A stretch of 64,000 bases of DNA from assembly GCA_946807835.1 (NCBI GenBank), contig OX327702.1:13454001-13518000 (forward strand), in the 5' to 3' direction. Source of the stretch: Ailanthus altissimus. Taxonomy: Eukaryota > Streptophyta > Magnoliopsida > Sapindales > Simaroubaceae. The translations under genes and the position numbers were made by a program. Below are positions 21,976 through 33,900 of this stretch, in pieces (the first letter of the stretch is position 1; each line of letters starts with the position of its first letter). A model generated the notes under the pieces. It ran no database searches, was not told the DNA's origin, and saw nothing but the letters and a program-made list of their open reading frames with translations.

Positions 21976-23005
21976 TAGATGTGGCAAGGCCCATCCGGGG
22001 GATTGTAGGAAGGGGACTACCGGGTGTTATAAGTGCGGACAAGAGGGTCACTACATGAGAGATTGCCCGAATGATGGAGCTAGCAGCAAGCCAGAAGATA
22101 GACCACCAGCTCCAGGACAAACCAGCGGCGGTCGAGGGCAGATTCGAGGAGGTCCCCAATTCAGAAGATCGAGCGGTGCGAGCCAGCCTGGTAGGGGCGC
22201 CGGTCGAGGAGGATCATCCGGTGGATCACAAGTGAAACCGCATACCCAGGCTAGGGTATTGGCGGTGACCCAACAGGAGGCGGATGCGGCCCCAGAAGTT
22301 GTGACAGGTACAATGTTAGTTTTTGATCGAAATGCTTATGTACTGATAGATCCTGGAGCGACCCATTCTTTTATTTCTGTGGAGTTTGCTGCAAACGCTA
22401 GTATAGCACCCCAGTTATTAGATGGCACGGTAATAGTGTCTCTTCCTACCGGAGACTCCATTGTAGCAGAAACGGTGTATAAGAGTAGTAAAATCAGTAT
22501 TGAAAGCCAAGAGTTTATAGCAGATTTGATTGTGTTGGCCATCAGTGAGTTTGATGTGATTTTAGGGATGGATTGGTTGTCTAAATATCGAGCCTCAGTG
22601 GATTGCTTCCGGAAAGAAGTTAGATTATGTAGCCCTAGCGGAACGGAGGTTATTTTCTGCGGGGTACGAAAATCACTTTCTGCCAGTATGGTGTCGGTAA
22701 TAAAGGCAAGAAAGATGTTTCGGAAGTCATGTCAGGGTTACTTAGTCTATGCCATAGACGTAAGGGATGGTGGAACGAAATTGGAGGATATTCCAGTGGT
22801 GAGAGAGTTTCCGGATGTATTCCCCGAGGATCTTCCGGGATTGCCTCCGGATAGAGAGATAGAGTTTAAAATAGAAGTAGCCCCTGGAACACAACCAGTT
22901 TCTAAAGCACCCTACAGAATGGTTCCTTTAGAATTGAAAGAACTGAAGGTTCAGTTGGAAGAGTTGGTGAATAAGGGTTTCGTTAGACCGAGTACTCCTC
23001 CTTAG
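21962..23005 (+). pseudogene. Zinc knuckles, protease and reverse transcriptase N-terminus
   Basis: After the gag deletion, the frame gives CNRCGKAHPGDC and a canonical CCHC knuckle CYKCGQEGHYMRDC (RNA binding), a Gly/Arg/Ser-rich spacer, then the aspartic protease with active-site LIDPGATHSFIS and the later VILGMDWLSKY block. The linker LEDIPVVREFPDVFPEDLPG leads into the reverse transcriptase N-terminus. DPGA in place of the more general DSGA is common in this clade. The frame ends at TAG 23003-23005 directly after STPP, where relatives have Trp; a TGG to TAG change would explain it. The 33 or so residues before the first knuckle are out-of-frame gag sequence and not part of the protein. 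Confidence 0.88.
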
Positions 23006-24340
23006 GGTGCACCGGTTTTGTTTGTGAAGAAGAAAGACGGAAGCATGAGATTGTGCATTGATTACCGGGAGCTGAATAAAGTAACGGTGCGTAATCAATA
23101 TCCACTTCCGAGAATTGATGATTTATTTGATCAGCTGCAAGGAGCCAGAGTATTTTCCAAGATAGATTTGAGGTCCGGCTATCATCAACTGAAGATCCGG
23201 GAGGAAGATGTTCCTAAGACGGCCTTTAAGACCCGATATGGGCATTATGAATTTTTGATTATGCCTTTTGGGCTGACTAATGCCCCAGCTGCCTTTATGG
23301 ATCTTATGAACAGAGTTTTTAGATCCTATTTAGATCGGTTTGTGATAGTATTTATTGATGATATATTAGTATATTCAAGCAGTGAGGAAGAGCATACAGA
23401 ACATTTGAGGATAGTTTTGCAGACCTTAAGGGAGCATCGGTTGTATGGCAAACTTAGTAAATATCAATTTTGGCTAGATAGAGTTGCATTTTTGGGGCAT
23501 GTAATATCTGCAGAAGAGGTAGCAGTAGATCCCCAGAAGATCGAAGCAATAGTGAATTGGAGACAGCCTACGAACGTGACGGAGATTCGTAGTTTCTTGG
23601 GTTTGGCCGGATATTATAGGAAGTTTGTAGAGGGATTCTCAAGGATAGCCGCTCCTCTGACTAAGTTAACCCGAAAAGAAGAGAAGTTTGTATGGTCAGA
23701 AGCGTGCCAGCAGAGCTTCAAAGAGCTAAAGAGAAGGTTGACGTCGGCCCCTGTGCTTACACTTCCGTCAGGGAATGACGGTTTTACCATATATTGTGAT
23801 GCTTCCAGACAAGGTCTAGGTTGTGTGCTAATGCAGAAGGAGAAAGTAATAGCCTATGCTTCCAGACAATTAAAGAAGCATGAACAGAATTATCCTACAC
23901 ATGACCTAGAACTAGCTGCGGTAGTTTTTGCTTTAAGAATTTGGAGGCATTATTTGTATGGGGTTCCTTGCAAGATCTTTACGGATCATAAGAGCCTGCA
24001 GTACTTGTTCACTCAGAAAGAATTAAATATGAGGCAGAGAAGATGGCTGGAGCTTATTAAAGATTATGAGTGCACCTTGGAATACCATCCAGGAAAAGCT
24101 AACGTGGTAGCAGATGCTCTCAGCAGGAAGCCTGTCAGTTCAATAGCTCACTTGAAGGTCGCATATCTATCGATGTTGATAGAATTGAGGTCTTTAGGTG
24201 TAAAATTAGAATTATCAGATTCGGGAGCATTATTAGCCACATTTCAAGTCCGTCCAATACTGGTTGATCGGATCAAAGAACTACAGACTCAAGACCCACA
24301 AATAGTCAAATTAAAGGGTGAAATCGAGTCCGGGCAGTGA
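23006..24340 (+). pseudogene. Reverse transcriptase and RNase H of the Tekay-like element
   Basis: The segment continues the same frame past the stop. Reverse transcriptase motifs are intact: [34 protein letters not shown] and the catalytic FIDDILVYS. The connection [20 protein letters not shown] is typical gypsy. RNase H has its acidic residues in [31 protein letters not shown] and ADALSR. It ends at TGA 24338-24340, which could be a decayed Arg codon (CGA). With no other frameshift seen, this domain pair is the best preserved coding sequence in the window. It would copy the element RNA to DNA inside the particle. Confidence 0.93.
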
Positions 24341-25699
24341 AAGGATCTTTCAGTGACCGAGGATGGTGTAGTAACCTTGGGTCGGAGGTTATGTGTTCCG
24401 GATATAAATGAGTTAAGAAGAGAGATTATGGAAGAAGCTCATTCTTCAGCGTATGCTATGCATCCCGGGAGCACAAAGATGTACCGTACCCTAAAAGAGC
24501 ACTGCTGGTGGAAGGGCATGAAGAAAGATATAGCTGAATTTGTCTCGAGATGCCTAACTTGTCAACAAGTAAAAGCGGAGCATCAGAAACCTGCAGGGCT
24601 CTTGCAACCCCTTCCGATTCCGGAGTGGAAATGGGAAAGAATAACGATGGACTTTGTGGTAGGACTTCCGCGTAGCCAGAGAGGCAATGACGCAATATGG
24701 GTGATTGTTGATAAACTGACGAAATCTGCTCACTTCCTACCCATCAGAAGCAGTTGTTCTTTAGATAAATTAGCCCAATTGTACGTAGATGAGGTGGTAC
24801 GACTCCATGGAGTTCCCGTGTCCATTGTGTCAGACAGGGATCCACGGTTCACTTCTCGATTTTGGCCCAGTTTACAGAAAGCTCTAGGTACAAAATTGAG
24901 TTTCAGTACGGCCTTTCATCCTCAGACGGATGGTCAGTCGGAACGGATAATTCAAACACGTGAAGATATGCTTAGAGCGTGTGTTATGGAGTTTAAGGGA
25001 AGTTGGGATACTCATCTACCGCTAATGGAGTTCGCCTACAATAATAGCTACCAGACTAGCATCGGAATGGCACCATATGAGGCATTGTACGGAAGAAAGT
25101 GCAGAACTCCAGTTTGTTGGGATGAGGTAGGTGAAAGGAAGCTGATTGGCCCAGAAATTGTTCAGATTACTTCGGAAAAGATTCAACTTATCAAGCAGAG
25201 ATTGAAAACAGCTAATGATAGACAGAAAAGTTATGCAGATAACAGAAGAAGAGACTTGGAGTTTGAGATCGGTGATAAGGTCTTTCTGAAGATATCACCA
25301 TGGAAAGGAGTACTAAGATTCGGGAAGCGAGGAAAACTGAGTCCCCGATATATTGGACCGTACGAGATAGTTGAAAGAGTTAGAAATCTGGCATATCGTC
25401 TACGGTTACCCGAAGATCTAGCTAGAATCCATGATGTGTTTCATGTTTCTATGCTTCGCAAGTATATAGCAGATCCTTCACACATCCTAAGGGAACAACT
25501 GGTAGAATTGAATGAAAACTTGACCTACAAAGAGAAGCCTGTGCAAATCCTAGACCGGAAAGAGCAAGTCCTTCGTAACAAAAGCATTCCCTTAGTTAAG
25601 GTGTTATGGATGAACCATGGGGTAGAAGAGGCCACGCGGGAACGTGAAGATCAGATGCGAGTCCAACATCCTTACCTCTTTGAGACAGGTATGATTTAA
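24341..25699 (+). pseudogene. Integrase with chromodomain-like C-terminus
   Basis: The segment is in frame with the RNase H across the stop at 24338. It has the His-His-Cys-Cys zinc module (AHSSAYAMHPG ... CLTCQQVK), then the catalytic D,D-35-E triad: MDFVVGLP, VSDRDPRF and QTDGQSE, the last two separated by 35 residues. The GPY/F-type block is LSPRYIGPYEIVERV, followed by HDVFHVSMLRKY. The end, from KVLWMNHGVEEATRE, resembles the short chromodomain of Tekay/Del elements, which is thought to steer integration by binding chromatin marks. One minor change is QTRED where relatives usually have QTLED. The domain looks intact, but translation would not reach it through two upstream stops. Confidence 0.92.
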
Positions 25700-25720
25700 A
25701 TTTCGAGGACGAAATTTTTT

Positions 25721-25735
25721 AAGGAGGGGTGAAAT
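25721..25735 (+). promoter_or_regulatory. Polypurine tract of the Tekay-like element
   Basis: AAGGAGGGGTGAAAT lies immediately 5' of the 3' LTR and would prime plus-strand DNA synthesis. Confidence 0.85.
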
Positions 25736-28509
25736 TGTAATATCCAATCCCTATTAGTAGTATTGGCGCCTAGATTTCGGTATAGAACAAATAAGACACC
25801 GTAGGGTTACTCAATTTTTAACCCTATTAGAAATATTTTCTTTATAGTGCACGTGAGAGATATCAGACCTAATTTGGTAATTTCACACTTGATCGATGCG
25901 CCAGACGACCCTAGAATATTTTTAGAATTTTTCTCTATTGACTTGGAAAAGAAAATTCTAATTTACTACATGAATTTTCATTTAAGGGTTATGAATGGAA
26001 CAAGCCTTTGTTGAGAAACATAATCCATATATTAGAGAATGGACCAATTAGAAGAAATCTCATGGATTGCCAAGTTGGAAGTTCTAGTTAGTTCTTTGAA
26101 CTATTCTAACTAAATAGTTACAAATGAACTAATTACATAATTAGTTTTTAACTAATGGCAAATTAGAAGTTTTAAGTAAGTTGAAGGGCAAAATGGTAAA
26201 TTGAGGGAGCACTATATATATGTTAGAAGTGTGTAGAAATTTGAGGAGAGATCAAACCAACACTTAGCCAAAAAAAAAAGAGAGAAATTCGAGCTTCAAA
26301 TGGGGTGGTGCTACAGTGACTATTCAAGTTTTTTTTTCATGATTTTTCATGTGTAATCAAGCCAAATTAAGGTTACAAACCAATCCCTAAGCTCAATTGA
26401 AGTCTCTATTAGTGGAAATTCAAGAAAAAGAGGTAAGAAAAGCATCTTTTATGAGTTTGATAAGTGAGAATTCAAGAATGTGTTAATTGATGTTCTTATG
26501 TGTATTCTTGGCTTAGATTGAGTTAAATTCTAGTTTGGAGCTTGAAGGAGTCATCAATTTAAAGAAATTGGCAAGGTGAGAATTAGGGTTTTTGGTGATT
26601 TTGTTGTAGAGATTTCAATTGATTGTAATTAGGGCTTTAGAATGAAATTGGCATGATTTTGTTGTAATTGGAACAAGAAATTGAGAAAAGGAATGTGTTG
26701 TAACCTAGGGTGAAATTCTGCCACTTTAGGGAAGTTAGGAATTGAGTGGTGTTTTGATTGAATTGTTGTGTGTAAATGATGCATTTTGTGAATGGAATGT
26801 ATATGGTTGATGAAAAACCCAAAAATGAAGAAAATGGGACATAATTGTCCATGTTGGAAAGGTGGAGGGCAAGTATGTCCAATCAAATGATAAGGTGTTC
26901 AATAATTTTCAGGGCGTCGGATGGTGAGTTAGTTTCGATTATGGCTCCGTAACTAAAATCGGGAAGTAGTTTACCTCTGGGCTTTGTATGCCGATTAGGG
27001 CATTTAGTAGTTAAATGAGATTCTAGTGTTCGATTTGGTTCTAAATGTCATTTATGGCGCGTAGGTAAGGATAACCGAGAGCGTTAACGGGAGCAGGAAT
27101 CGGGAGCGAAATTTAGCACGGAGCGGTTGTGAGTGAAAATCTGCCATTTCTTTTACTCTTCGGTTATTATTTTTTCGCACAATGACTATGTATGTTTTAT
27201 GAGCTTTCGATGCATAAACATGATTTATGATCTTGATATATTCATAGACATGCTTTTACATGATCGATTTGTGAAACAGTTTGGAAATTACTGCATTTGT
27301 TTTAAGGCCATTGGTACCCTCAGATTATAGTGGTGATGATTGTATTAGACCCAGCCGGTATATCCTGTGCACATGGGCAGGTCTTGGGGGTGTGTCACTA
27401 ACTCCGGGAAGTTGGGATGTCGAGTCATGTGAGTCGCTCTATGGGTACGGGATATTGTCTTGCTATATGCATGCGATGTAGGATTTCGCTGCGTAGCCAG
27501 TGAGATGTCTTGAGATGTCACTGTGGGTGCTGCTAGTTGAGGTGCCCTGTGACCTACTCACGTATGCGGTGCTAGTTGAGTCGCTGCGTGGGTATAGAGC
27601 TTTAGGGTTACCATTGGTACAATTTAGAAAGAAAATGGTCGAGCGAGAATTTTACTAGTTTTTGATTTACCGATAGCATTTATGCATTGATATGCACACA
27701 GTAGTTATTATGTTATACAGATTCTGAATATAGTTTTCTAAAGATGTAGATAAAACCCGCTCGGCAAGATTTCATTAGCATATGATATTATAAACCGTTT
27801 TACAATTTTACATCCGTTTTAGAAGCATAATTTCTGCATGTACTTTAGAAATTGCTATCTTTGTATAATATTCTTGTAATTGAATTCTCATTTACACTCA
27901 CTGAGCTCCTTTAGCTCACTCGTTTTATGTTTTATGTTTTAAACCCCTTTCCCAGGTGCAGGTCTCAGAACGCAAGCTGCTGATTCTCCGATCGCCGAGT
28001 AGTGGGCCGAATCCAAAGATAATTTTTGTACATGTAAATGTGCTAATAGCACTCTTTACTTTATGCATAATAGTTGTAGGCATGTATATTTGTAAGTATG
28101 TGTTGAATCAAGAAGAAGAGATTTCCAGTTTATGATGATCATTTTTACTTTTATGATTATGCTTATTTTATGATTTACACGAAATAATTGAGTTGTGTTG
28201 GATTTAATTTGAAAAGGACCGGAGGTCCGAATTGCTAGAATTGAGATGTGTTGGAATTAGAAGTAAAATTTCTTTGCAGGTTTATGTGGATTTTCTAAAA
28301 AACAGGGGAAACTCTGTCCGTTTGTTTTTAAAACTAAAAAGTCGTTTTCATGTATATTACTAGATCTTCTTAGTAGTAACAAGAATTAAAAAGGGGTTCG
28401 CCTTGCGGAATTTCTTAACTTACCCAGTTAGGTTCGGAGGAACTTCCGTCGGGGTGCCCGGCAAGGCCGCTGGGATCTATAGTAGAGGGTCTCGGGTCGG
28501 GTCCTGTCA
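25736..28509 (+). mobile_element. 3' LTR of the Tekay-like element
   Basis: It is colinear with the 5' LTR. Many differences are C-to-T or G-to-A changes at CpG sites in this copy (for example TTGTCTTGCT for TTGTCTCGCT, GCCCTGTG for GCCCCGTG), with the solo LTR at 45779 keeping the CpG form. Confidence 0.93.
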
Positions 28510-28859
28510 ATATTTAAGAATAAACTTGTGTAATAATATTTATTAGCACCTATTACAACTATGCTATTACTAGTGTACTCTTAGGTCTTTGTCCCCGTTA
28601 CAGATAAGGTTCTAACTCTTTAGATTTCATTGATTATTTTAACCTGCTAACTCTTTAGCATTTATAATTCTCAGCAATGCTAATTCTTAGCACTGATCTA
28701 AACTCTTTTAGACTAGGTTTAAACTCCTTCAGATCATACAATATCTGTAGCGTTACAAGTATTGTACTATTTAATTAATGTAATTAGCGATTTAACAAAA
28801 TATGCATTGTATAAATATTTATAAAATAATAGGATGGCACGTAAACACAAATTCTAATA

Positions 28860-29640
28860 GAACCTCTATAAACCTGAGCCCTTTAGGGTTGGACAAGAAT
28901 CTCTATAAATATCCTTAGTTCGTCCAGGGTAAGGAAGCAACCCGAGGAGCAAAATAAAAGGCAATAGCCCATGAAATCCTAAGCCTGTTTAGGCAGGTAA
29001 AGTTTCTATATTGATATAAATCCTAAGCCCACCTAAGGTAGAGAAAGTTTCAGCATCAATACAAGAATCCTAAGTCCATCTAGGGTAAGGATACCTTTCT
29101 ACATCTTGAAGACTTGAGCCTTCCGAAGGCCAAAATAGAATCTCGAGAAGTATCCTAAGCCTGTCTAAGGTGGGGATAACTTCCTACATTTATGCAAGAC
29201 CCGAGCTTATGTAGGATCGGGAAGGAATCACTACAAACCAAGCCCACCCAGGGCCGAGTAGGAATCAATACAATCTTGAGTCCACTCAAAGCTGAGAAGC
29301 AATCTCTAGAAGCTCAGGCCCGCCTAAGGCTAGTAAGAACCTCTATAAACCTAAGTCGGCCTATGATAAGGGAGTAATTTCTATAAAGCACTAGAAATTT
29401 CAAAGCTTGATCAGGGTAGGAAAAATGACTACAAAATAGATCTCTTTAAAGTGCTACGAACCCCAAACTCGTCCAAGGCCAGAAAAGGTGAGTGCATAAT
29501 AAGCAAAGAACCAAGGACCTTGGGTATTAATAGGGATATTTGGCATAAAAAGCTCAAGCCTTTGGTTACTAATAAGGGTGCTCGCAATTAACAAACCTAG
29601 GTTCACACTACCCGACCACCCCTAAGATAGACTCAAAATG
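28860..29640. repeat. D repeat array, right part
   Basis: This part has the same degenerate units as 8790-9104: AAGCCCACCTAAGG, GGATAACTTCCTACATT, CAAGACCCGAGCTTATG and AGGAATCACTACAA, about 35-45 bp each. Its first bases continue the array cut at 10504. A short frame at 29192-29377 merely reads through repeats. Confidence 0.6.
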
Positions 29641-30700
29641 TAAGGGTAAACCTTCTAGCCTAACATACAATAAAATTTTCAGTTTCAATAAGTTAATACT
29701 AAAAATTGGTAAACCATTTTTTCCACTAAATTTGGGATTAACTCTAATTCTAAAAAGTGGTCCTCATTCCTTTTTTAGGAACCTGATTAAATAAGAGAAT
29801 TACATCTCTAAAATCTTGAAATTAAATCAAGAAATTCAAATCCTTAAATCATAAGAATTAATTACGTTCTTACAAGGACTCTACTACAAGACCTATTAAA
29901 AAAGAGGCTCTACAACAAGGGCAAAAAGGGGAGGTTCTTAATCTCTCTTCTATCACATTTTATTTTTATTTTGAGATTTGTTATATTATTGAGTTGACTT
30001 AGACATTAGAAGATTTTCGTTGGCACCCTACCGACTAAACTATAATTGTTTTTATTTTTCTATATGTAACTTTATAGATTCACGTGAAAAATAATAATGA
30101 TTTGTCCACATCTCAAACATCATTTTTATAAAAATACAAATTCTTCATGTACTTAATATCACCCAAATTTTTAGATGACCAATATTTAAAAAAATTGAAA
30201 TATATATGTGGATTACATTTAATGATTCATTAGCATTGCCCCTACTTAAATTTTAATCTCCAGTCTTGATTTCTAGATCATTCAGTTTTAACAATGGCCA
30301 TAGAAGAATGGAGCTAGCAGAATGACACCTTCAAAATTAGGTCCAAATAATCAAAGCGGCCTTAATTGGCCTTAAACGGTCCAACTACTTGGTCCTGAAA
30401 AGGCTCATTCTCATCTCAAATTAATAAAATGATCCACCTTCGATTGAGACACCAGATGTCAGACTCGGTGGCTTATGGCCGCATGGCGCTATGCTATCTG
30501 AATTGAACCCCACATTTCACCTTAATTCTCATCCTAAATACATACACGCCATCAATGTTTCGCAATTTATGTAATCTCTATCTAATTCCACTATTGCCCT
30601 CTATCATTATTCATCATTTTTTCTTGTAAAACCCATCAACTTTGCTCCTGTTATATCTCATTCATTCTTTAAGAAACTTAAGCGCGGGGGTACATGAATA
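29641..30700. other. Unassigned AT-rich DNA
   Basis: No open frame, LTR end or motif was recognised. A less AT-rich patch at 30300-30560 has no coding signature that I can see. Confidence 0.4.
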
Positions 30701-31200
30701 TGATAGGCCTAAAAATCATTAGAACTATTAGATTAAGTAGAACTTAAGCTTTAATATCAAAAGTCTTTATATTTTTATAATAATTATATAAAATTATCTT
30801 TATACAAATACTAAAAATTTAGTGTATGTATATATATAAAGAAAAATATAACACTACAACTATAAGACGATAGTGACATAAAAAATATTCTAATTCAATA
30901 ATTAAATGAGAAATTCTTAATATAATACCAACTTTAATACTCCTTCTAAAACTTAAGATGAAAAAATAATTTTAGGTTGTAAATTAACCAAAAAGAGAAC
31001 ATAAAAAATAATAAACCAAAAGTAATATAATAAATCTATAATGGCATATATGAAAGATAATTATTATTAAAAAATAGCAATATTGTAAAAAATAACAAAG
31101 GTATTGAGAAAAACAACCATTATAAGTATAAACATATTGATTGAGAGACACTAAAAAATAATTATTGCAAATACAAATGTAAGTGTAAGTGCATTTAGAG
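30701..31200. repeat. E repeat, copy 1
   Basis: AACTTAAGCTTTAATATC through ACACTACAACTATAAGACG and CTAATTCAATAATTA resembles 40760-40953 joined to 43059-43160, which shows that a dispersed repeat of unknown type lies here. Identity is moderate and ends are not defined. Confidence 0.4.
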
Positions 31201-31867
31201 GGAACTTGTGGTCAGATGCTGTAGAATATAAATGTTTTATGAAGAGACTAGAGTCCACACATAAATTTCAAAAAAATCATAAGCAAACTTCTATCAAAGA
31301 AAATAAAAGAAGTAAATAAAAGAACAATGTAACTCCTCACGAGTTATAGTACCATATTTTCAATCATATGAATTTACCTAACAAACTTAAAAACTTCTAA
31401 ATTTCTTTTGAACTTAAAAGAAAATTTGTTAACCTACAAATTCTCAAGATAATTCAATGGGGGCATAAAGAACTTGACCATGAATACGATCGGTGAATTT
31501 CCTGCTAACAAAAAAATAATACAAAGTGGTGGTTTTCAAATCACAACGAGGAGTGCAAATTAAGCGGGGATTTATCACGATGACTTTGGCTTTCCCTTTG
31601 GCCGACTTCTAGCAATTTGAGGTGACAGTAAAGGTTGAAAGTGGACGGCAATAACTTGGTGAGTTTGATTGTGTGATTAGCTGACTTTAAACGTGGGAGC
31701 TAGAGAGGATTGTATGGTTGAATTGCTTACGAGTTTGGTTGTGGTTTGCGAGATTCTAGCGATTATAAATAACAAGAACAACAGGAAAGGGGTCACCAAC
31801 ATATTCTATCCTTAATGGTGGTCAATAGCGAGCAATGGCAAACAATTGTAGTAGTGACATTGCAATT
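31201..31867. other. Unassigned DNA flanking copia A2
   Basis: This is mixed-composition DNA without LTR ends or a convincing frame. It is contiguous with 40694 onward before insertion of A2. Confidence 0.4.
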
Positions 31868-31872
31868 GTTGG

Positions 31873-33292
31873 TGTCGGTACGGTAAATAAAATTTTTTTG
31901 TTTATAAAAATAAATATAGCGAAAGTTAGATCATCTTATTCGTAATTACATGTATAGGGATAGAAGATTATTTTAATTCTTCGCTATGGCAGATCTTGAA
32001 TTGACTGGCTGTAATCTTTTCTATTATACTCAATCTTCAAACTCAACGCGTGTGGGCGCGTAGATCTTTCTTAATATCTAAAATCACTAATACTCAAATC
32101 TGAGAGAATGATATTAATTAAATTTTTTTCTCACATAAGAATACGTAAAAGAAATTTTCTCTGTATGGTTGTGGTATCTTTTTCTTATTACATACCTCTC
32201 ATATTTATAGGGATCTCCATTGGGTATTTAAAATTTGATTAGGATTAGAAAATTAGAGTTTGATTAGAATTTAAGCTAGTAGAGGGACTGCAAGACCCAA
32301 GAGCTTCCTAGCTCCAACTTAAAAAATCTAGTCCTTATTATCTCATAATACACCAATTCTTCTAAGTTAACCTTAGGTTATTCCACAAAAATCAAGGGTT
32401 GTACTCTAGTAACCCATATTATAAAATAAAAATTCATTTAATTAAAACTCCTTTTATTTAAATTAGGCTTGGTCTTTAGACCAACAATAACCACTTAATT
32501 GACTCTTTAATTGATACCAATAATTAAAGTTAGGCCATGAAAAAATGTCTTTTCTCTTTAATTACTTATTTACCCCTAAGTTACTAAATGTTCTAATAAT
32601 CACTTTTAATATGTCTATATTTGTAAAAAAATTTACAAATAATATTCTAATTTAATAAATAATTTATTGAATAAACTGTGGCCACAAATTCTAATGATCA
32701 AGTACTGCAAACAGCTTAGGTAGATATTAATTATTAGATTCCTTCTTGCAAATACATGTTTCTACGACCCATGAAATTATATCTCAAAGCTATCGAGGTT
32801 TTGACCATTTATATAGATCTCACTCTATGATAACTTAAAAGATACAACACATGAATGTAAGTTCATTACCTGCTCAAGATTAAGATCAATCAAGCTTATT
32901 AAAGTTTTTGTGAATTAAGATCTACGACATTTAGTTAACTAGATTGAAATTCACAATAGTCCTGTTCAATGTATCATATACACTAGTTTTTCTATTCAAA
33001 GTCTATACTTTGATGATTAAGGTAAATCATCTACTATAAGAAGCAGAAAAACTACAACCTTATATAATGAAATGCCTTTTTCATTAATGATTGAGAACTA
33101 GATTTAATTTATAAAGAACTTGTGATATATATCCTTTGTATTAGCATCATATGCCTAATAAATAGATCACATACTTTATAAATATGGGCTCATCAATGTA
33201 GGCTCAATTATATATATGAATAAACTTTTATTAATCAAATAAAATGTTATTTCACATGCTTTAAGGGCATAAATAACATTATATGTCTAACA
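31873..33292 (-). mobile_element. 3' LTR of copia A2
   Basis: On the plus strand it starts TGTCGGTACGGTAAAT and ends ATATGTCTAACA. It is homologous to 39266-40688 with many substitutions. Confidence 0.9.
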
Positions 33293-33306
33293 ATCTCCCA
33301 CTTGCC
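33293..33306 (-). promoter_or_regulatory. Polypurine tract of copia A2
   Basis: On the minus strand this reads GGCAAGTGGGAGAT directly before the 3' LTR, the usual copia form. Confidence 0.85.
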
Positions 33307-33599
33307 CTAAAGCATGTCGAGTAACTATTGAACCCCAATATTATTCATATGAGTTTCAAAATCCTTGCTGGTAATGACTTAGATGAATGGATCCACTAAA
33401 TTATTTGCTTAAGTAATCTTAGATACCATACATTTTGCACAAAACACCCTTACCAAACATGATTTTCTCTCAATGTATTTTTTTCTCTTGTGGTATTCGG
33501 TTCTTTAGACTGTGCTACTGCCTTTGTTATTATCTTAATAAAGAATAATAGGCATCTAAGTACTAGGTACCATCTTAAGCTCCATAGGGAACTTTCGGA

Positions 33600-33900
33600 G
33601 CTATATAGCCTATTTTGTAGCTTCTGACGCAGCTACATATTTAACTTCCATGGTAGAGTTTGTGATGCATGATTGCTTTACACTCCTCCAACTTATAGCT
33701 CCACCACCTAAAGTAAACACATATCTTAAGGTAGATCTCTGGGCATCCTTATCTAATTGGAAATCTGAATCTGTATACCCAATAGGTATAAGATCCTCAC
33801 TGGAATACACAAGCATATAATCTTTCGTTTTCTGAAGGTACTTAAATATATGCTTTACTACAGTCCAGTGTTCTGGTCCTGGATTAGATTGATATCCACC
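33600..33900 (-). pseudogene. RNase H of copia A2
   Basis: The minus-strand frame 33816-33610 encodes PIGYTDSDFQLDKDAQRST, then GGGAISWRSVKQSCI and STMEVKYVAASEA. The first catalytic aspartate (YTDSDF) and the glutamate-containing ME block are present. Relatives read STMEAEYVAA; the E to K change next to it removes an acidic residue. The frame is broken on both sides. It would degrade the RNA of the RNA-DNA hybrid. Confidence 0.85.

Larger units (their letters stand above)
18594..28509 (+). mobile_element. Tekay-like Ty3/gypsy chromovirus, nearly full length
   Basis: The element has two LTRs of about 2.77 kb (18594-21363 and 25736-28509), a primer-binding site, a polypurine tract and a perfect target duplication atatt at 18589-18593 and 28510-28514. 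The order protease-reverse transcriptase-RNase H-integrase and the chromodomain-like C-terminus place it in the Tekay/Del branch of plant chromoviruses. By-eye comparison of the LTRs gave roughly 45-50 substitutions, under 2 percent, so it is the youngest complete insertion here. It is disabled by a large gag deletion with frameshift and two in-frame stops in pol. Confidence 0.93.
15337..28859 (-). mobile_element. B-family 5' LTR (B2), expanded by nested insertions
   Basis: LTR pieces at 15337-15605, about 17018-17109, 17276-18593 and 28510-28859 together make one minus-strand B LTR, comparable with the uninterrupted solo copy at 40954-43058. The gaps are filled by C2, a SINE-like unit and the Tekay-like element. 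The outer end reads GGATGGCACGTAAACAC ... TTCTAATA, matching the start of other B LTRs in reverse. It carries the conserved GTGYACTGGGGYA block and the hairpin at 17752-17778. Confidence 0.75.
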
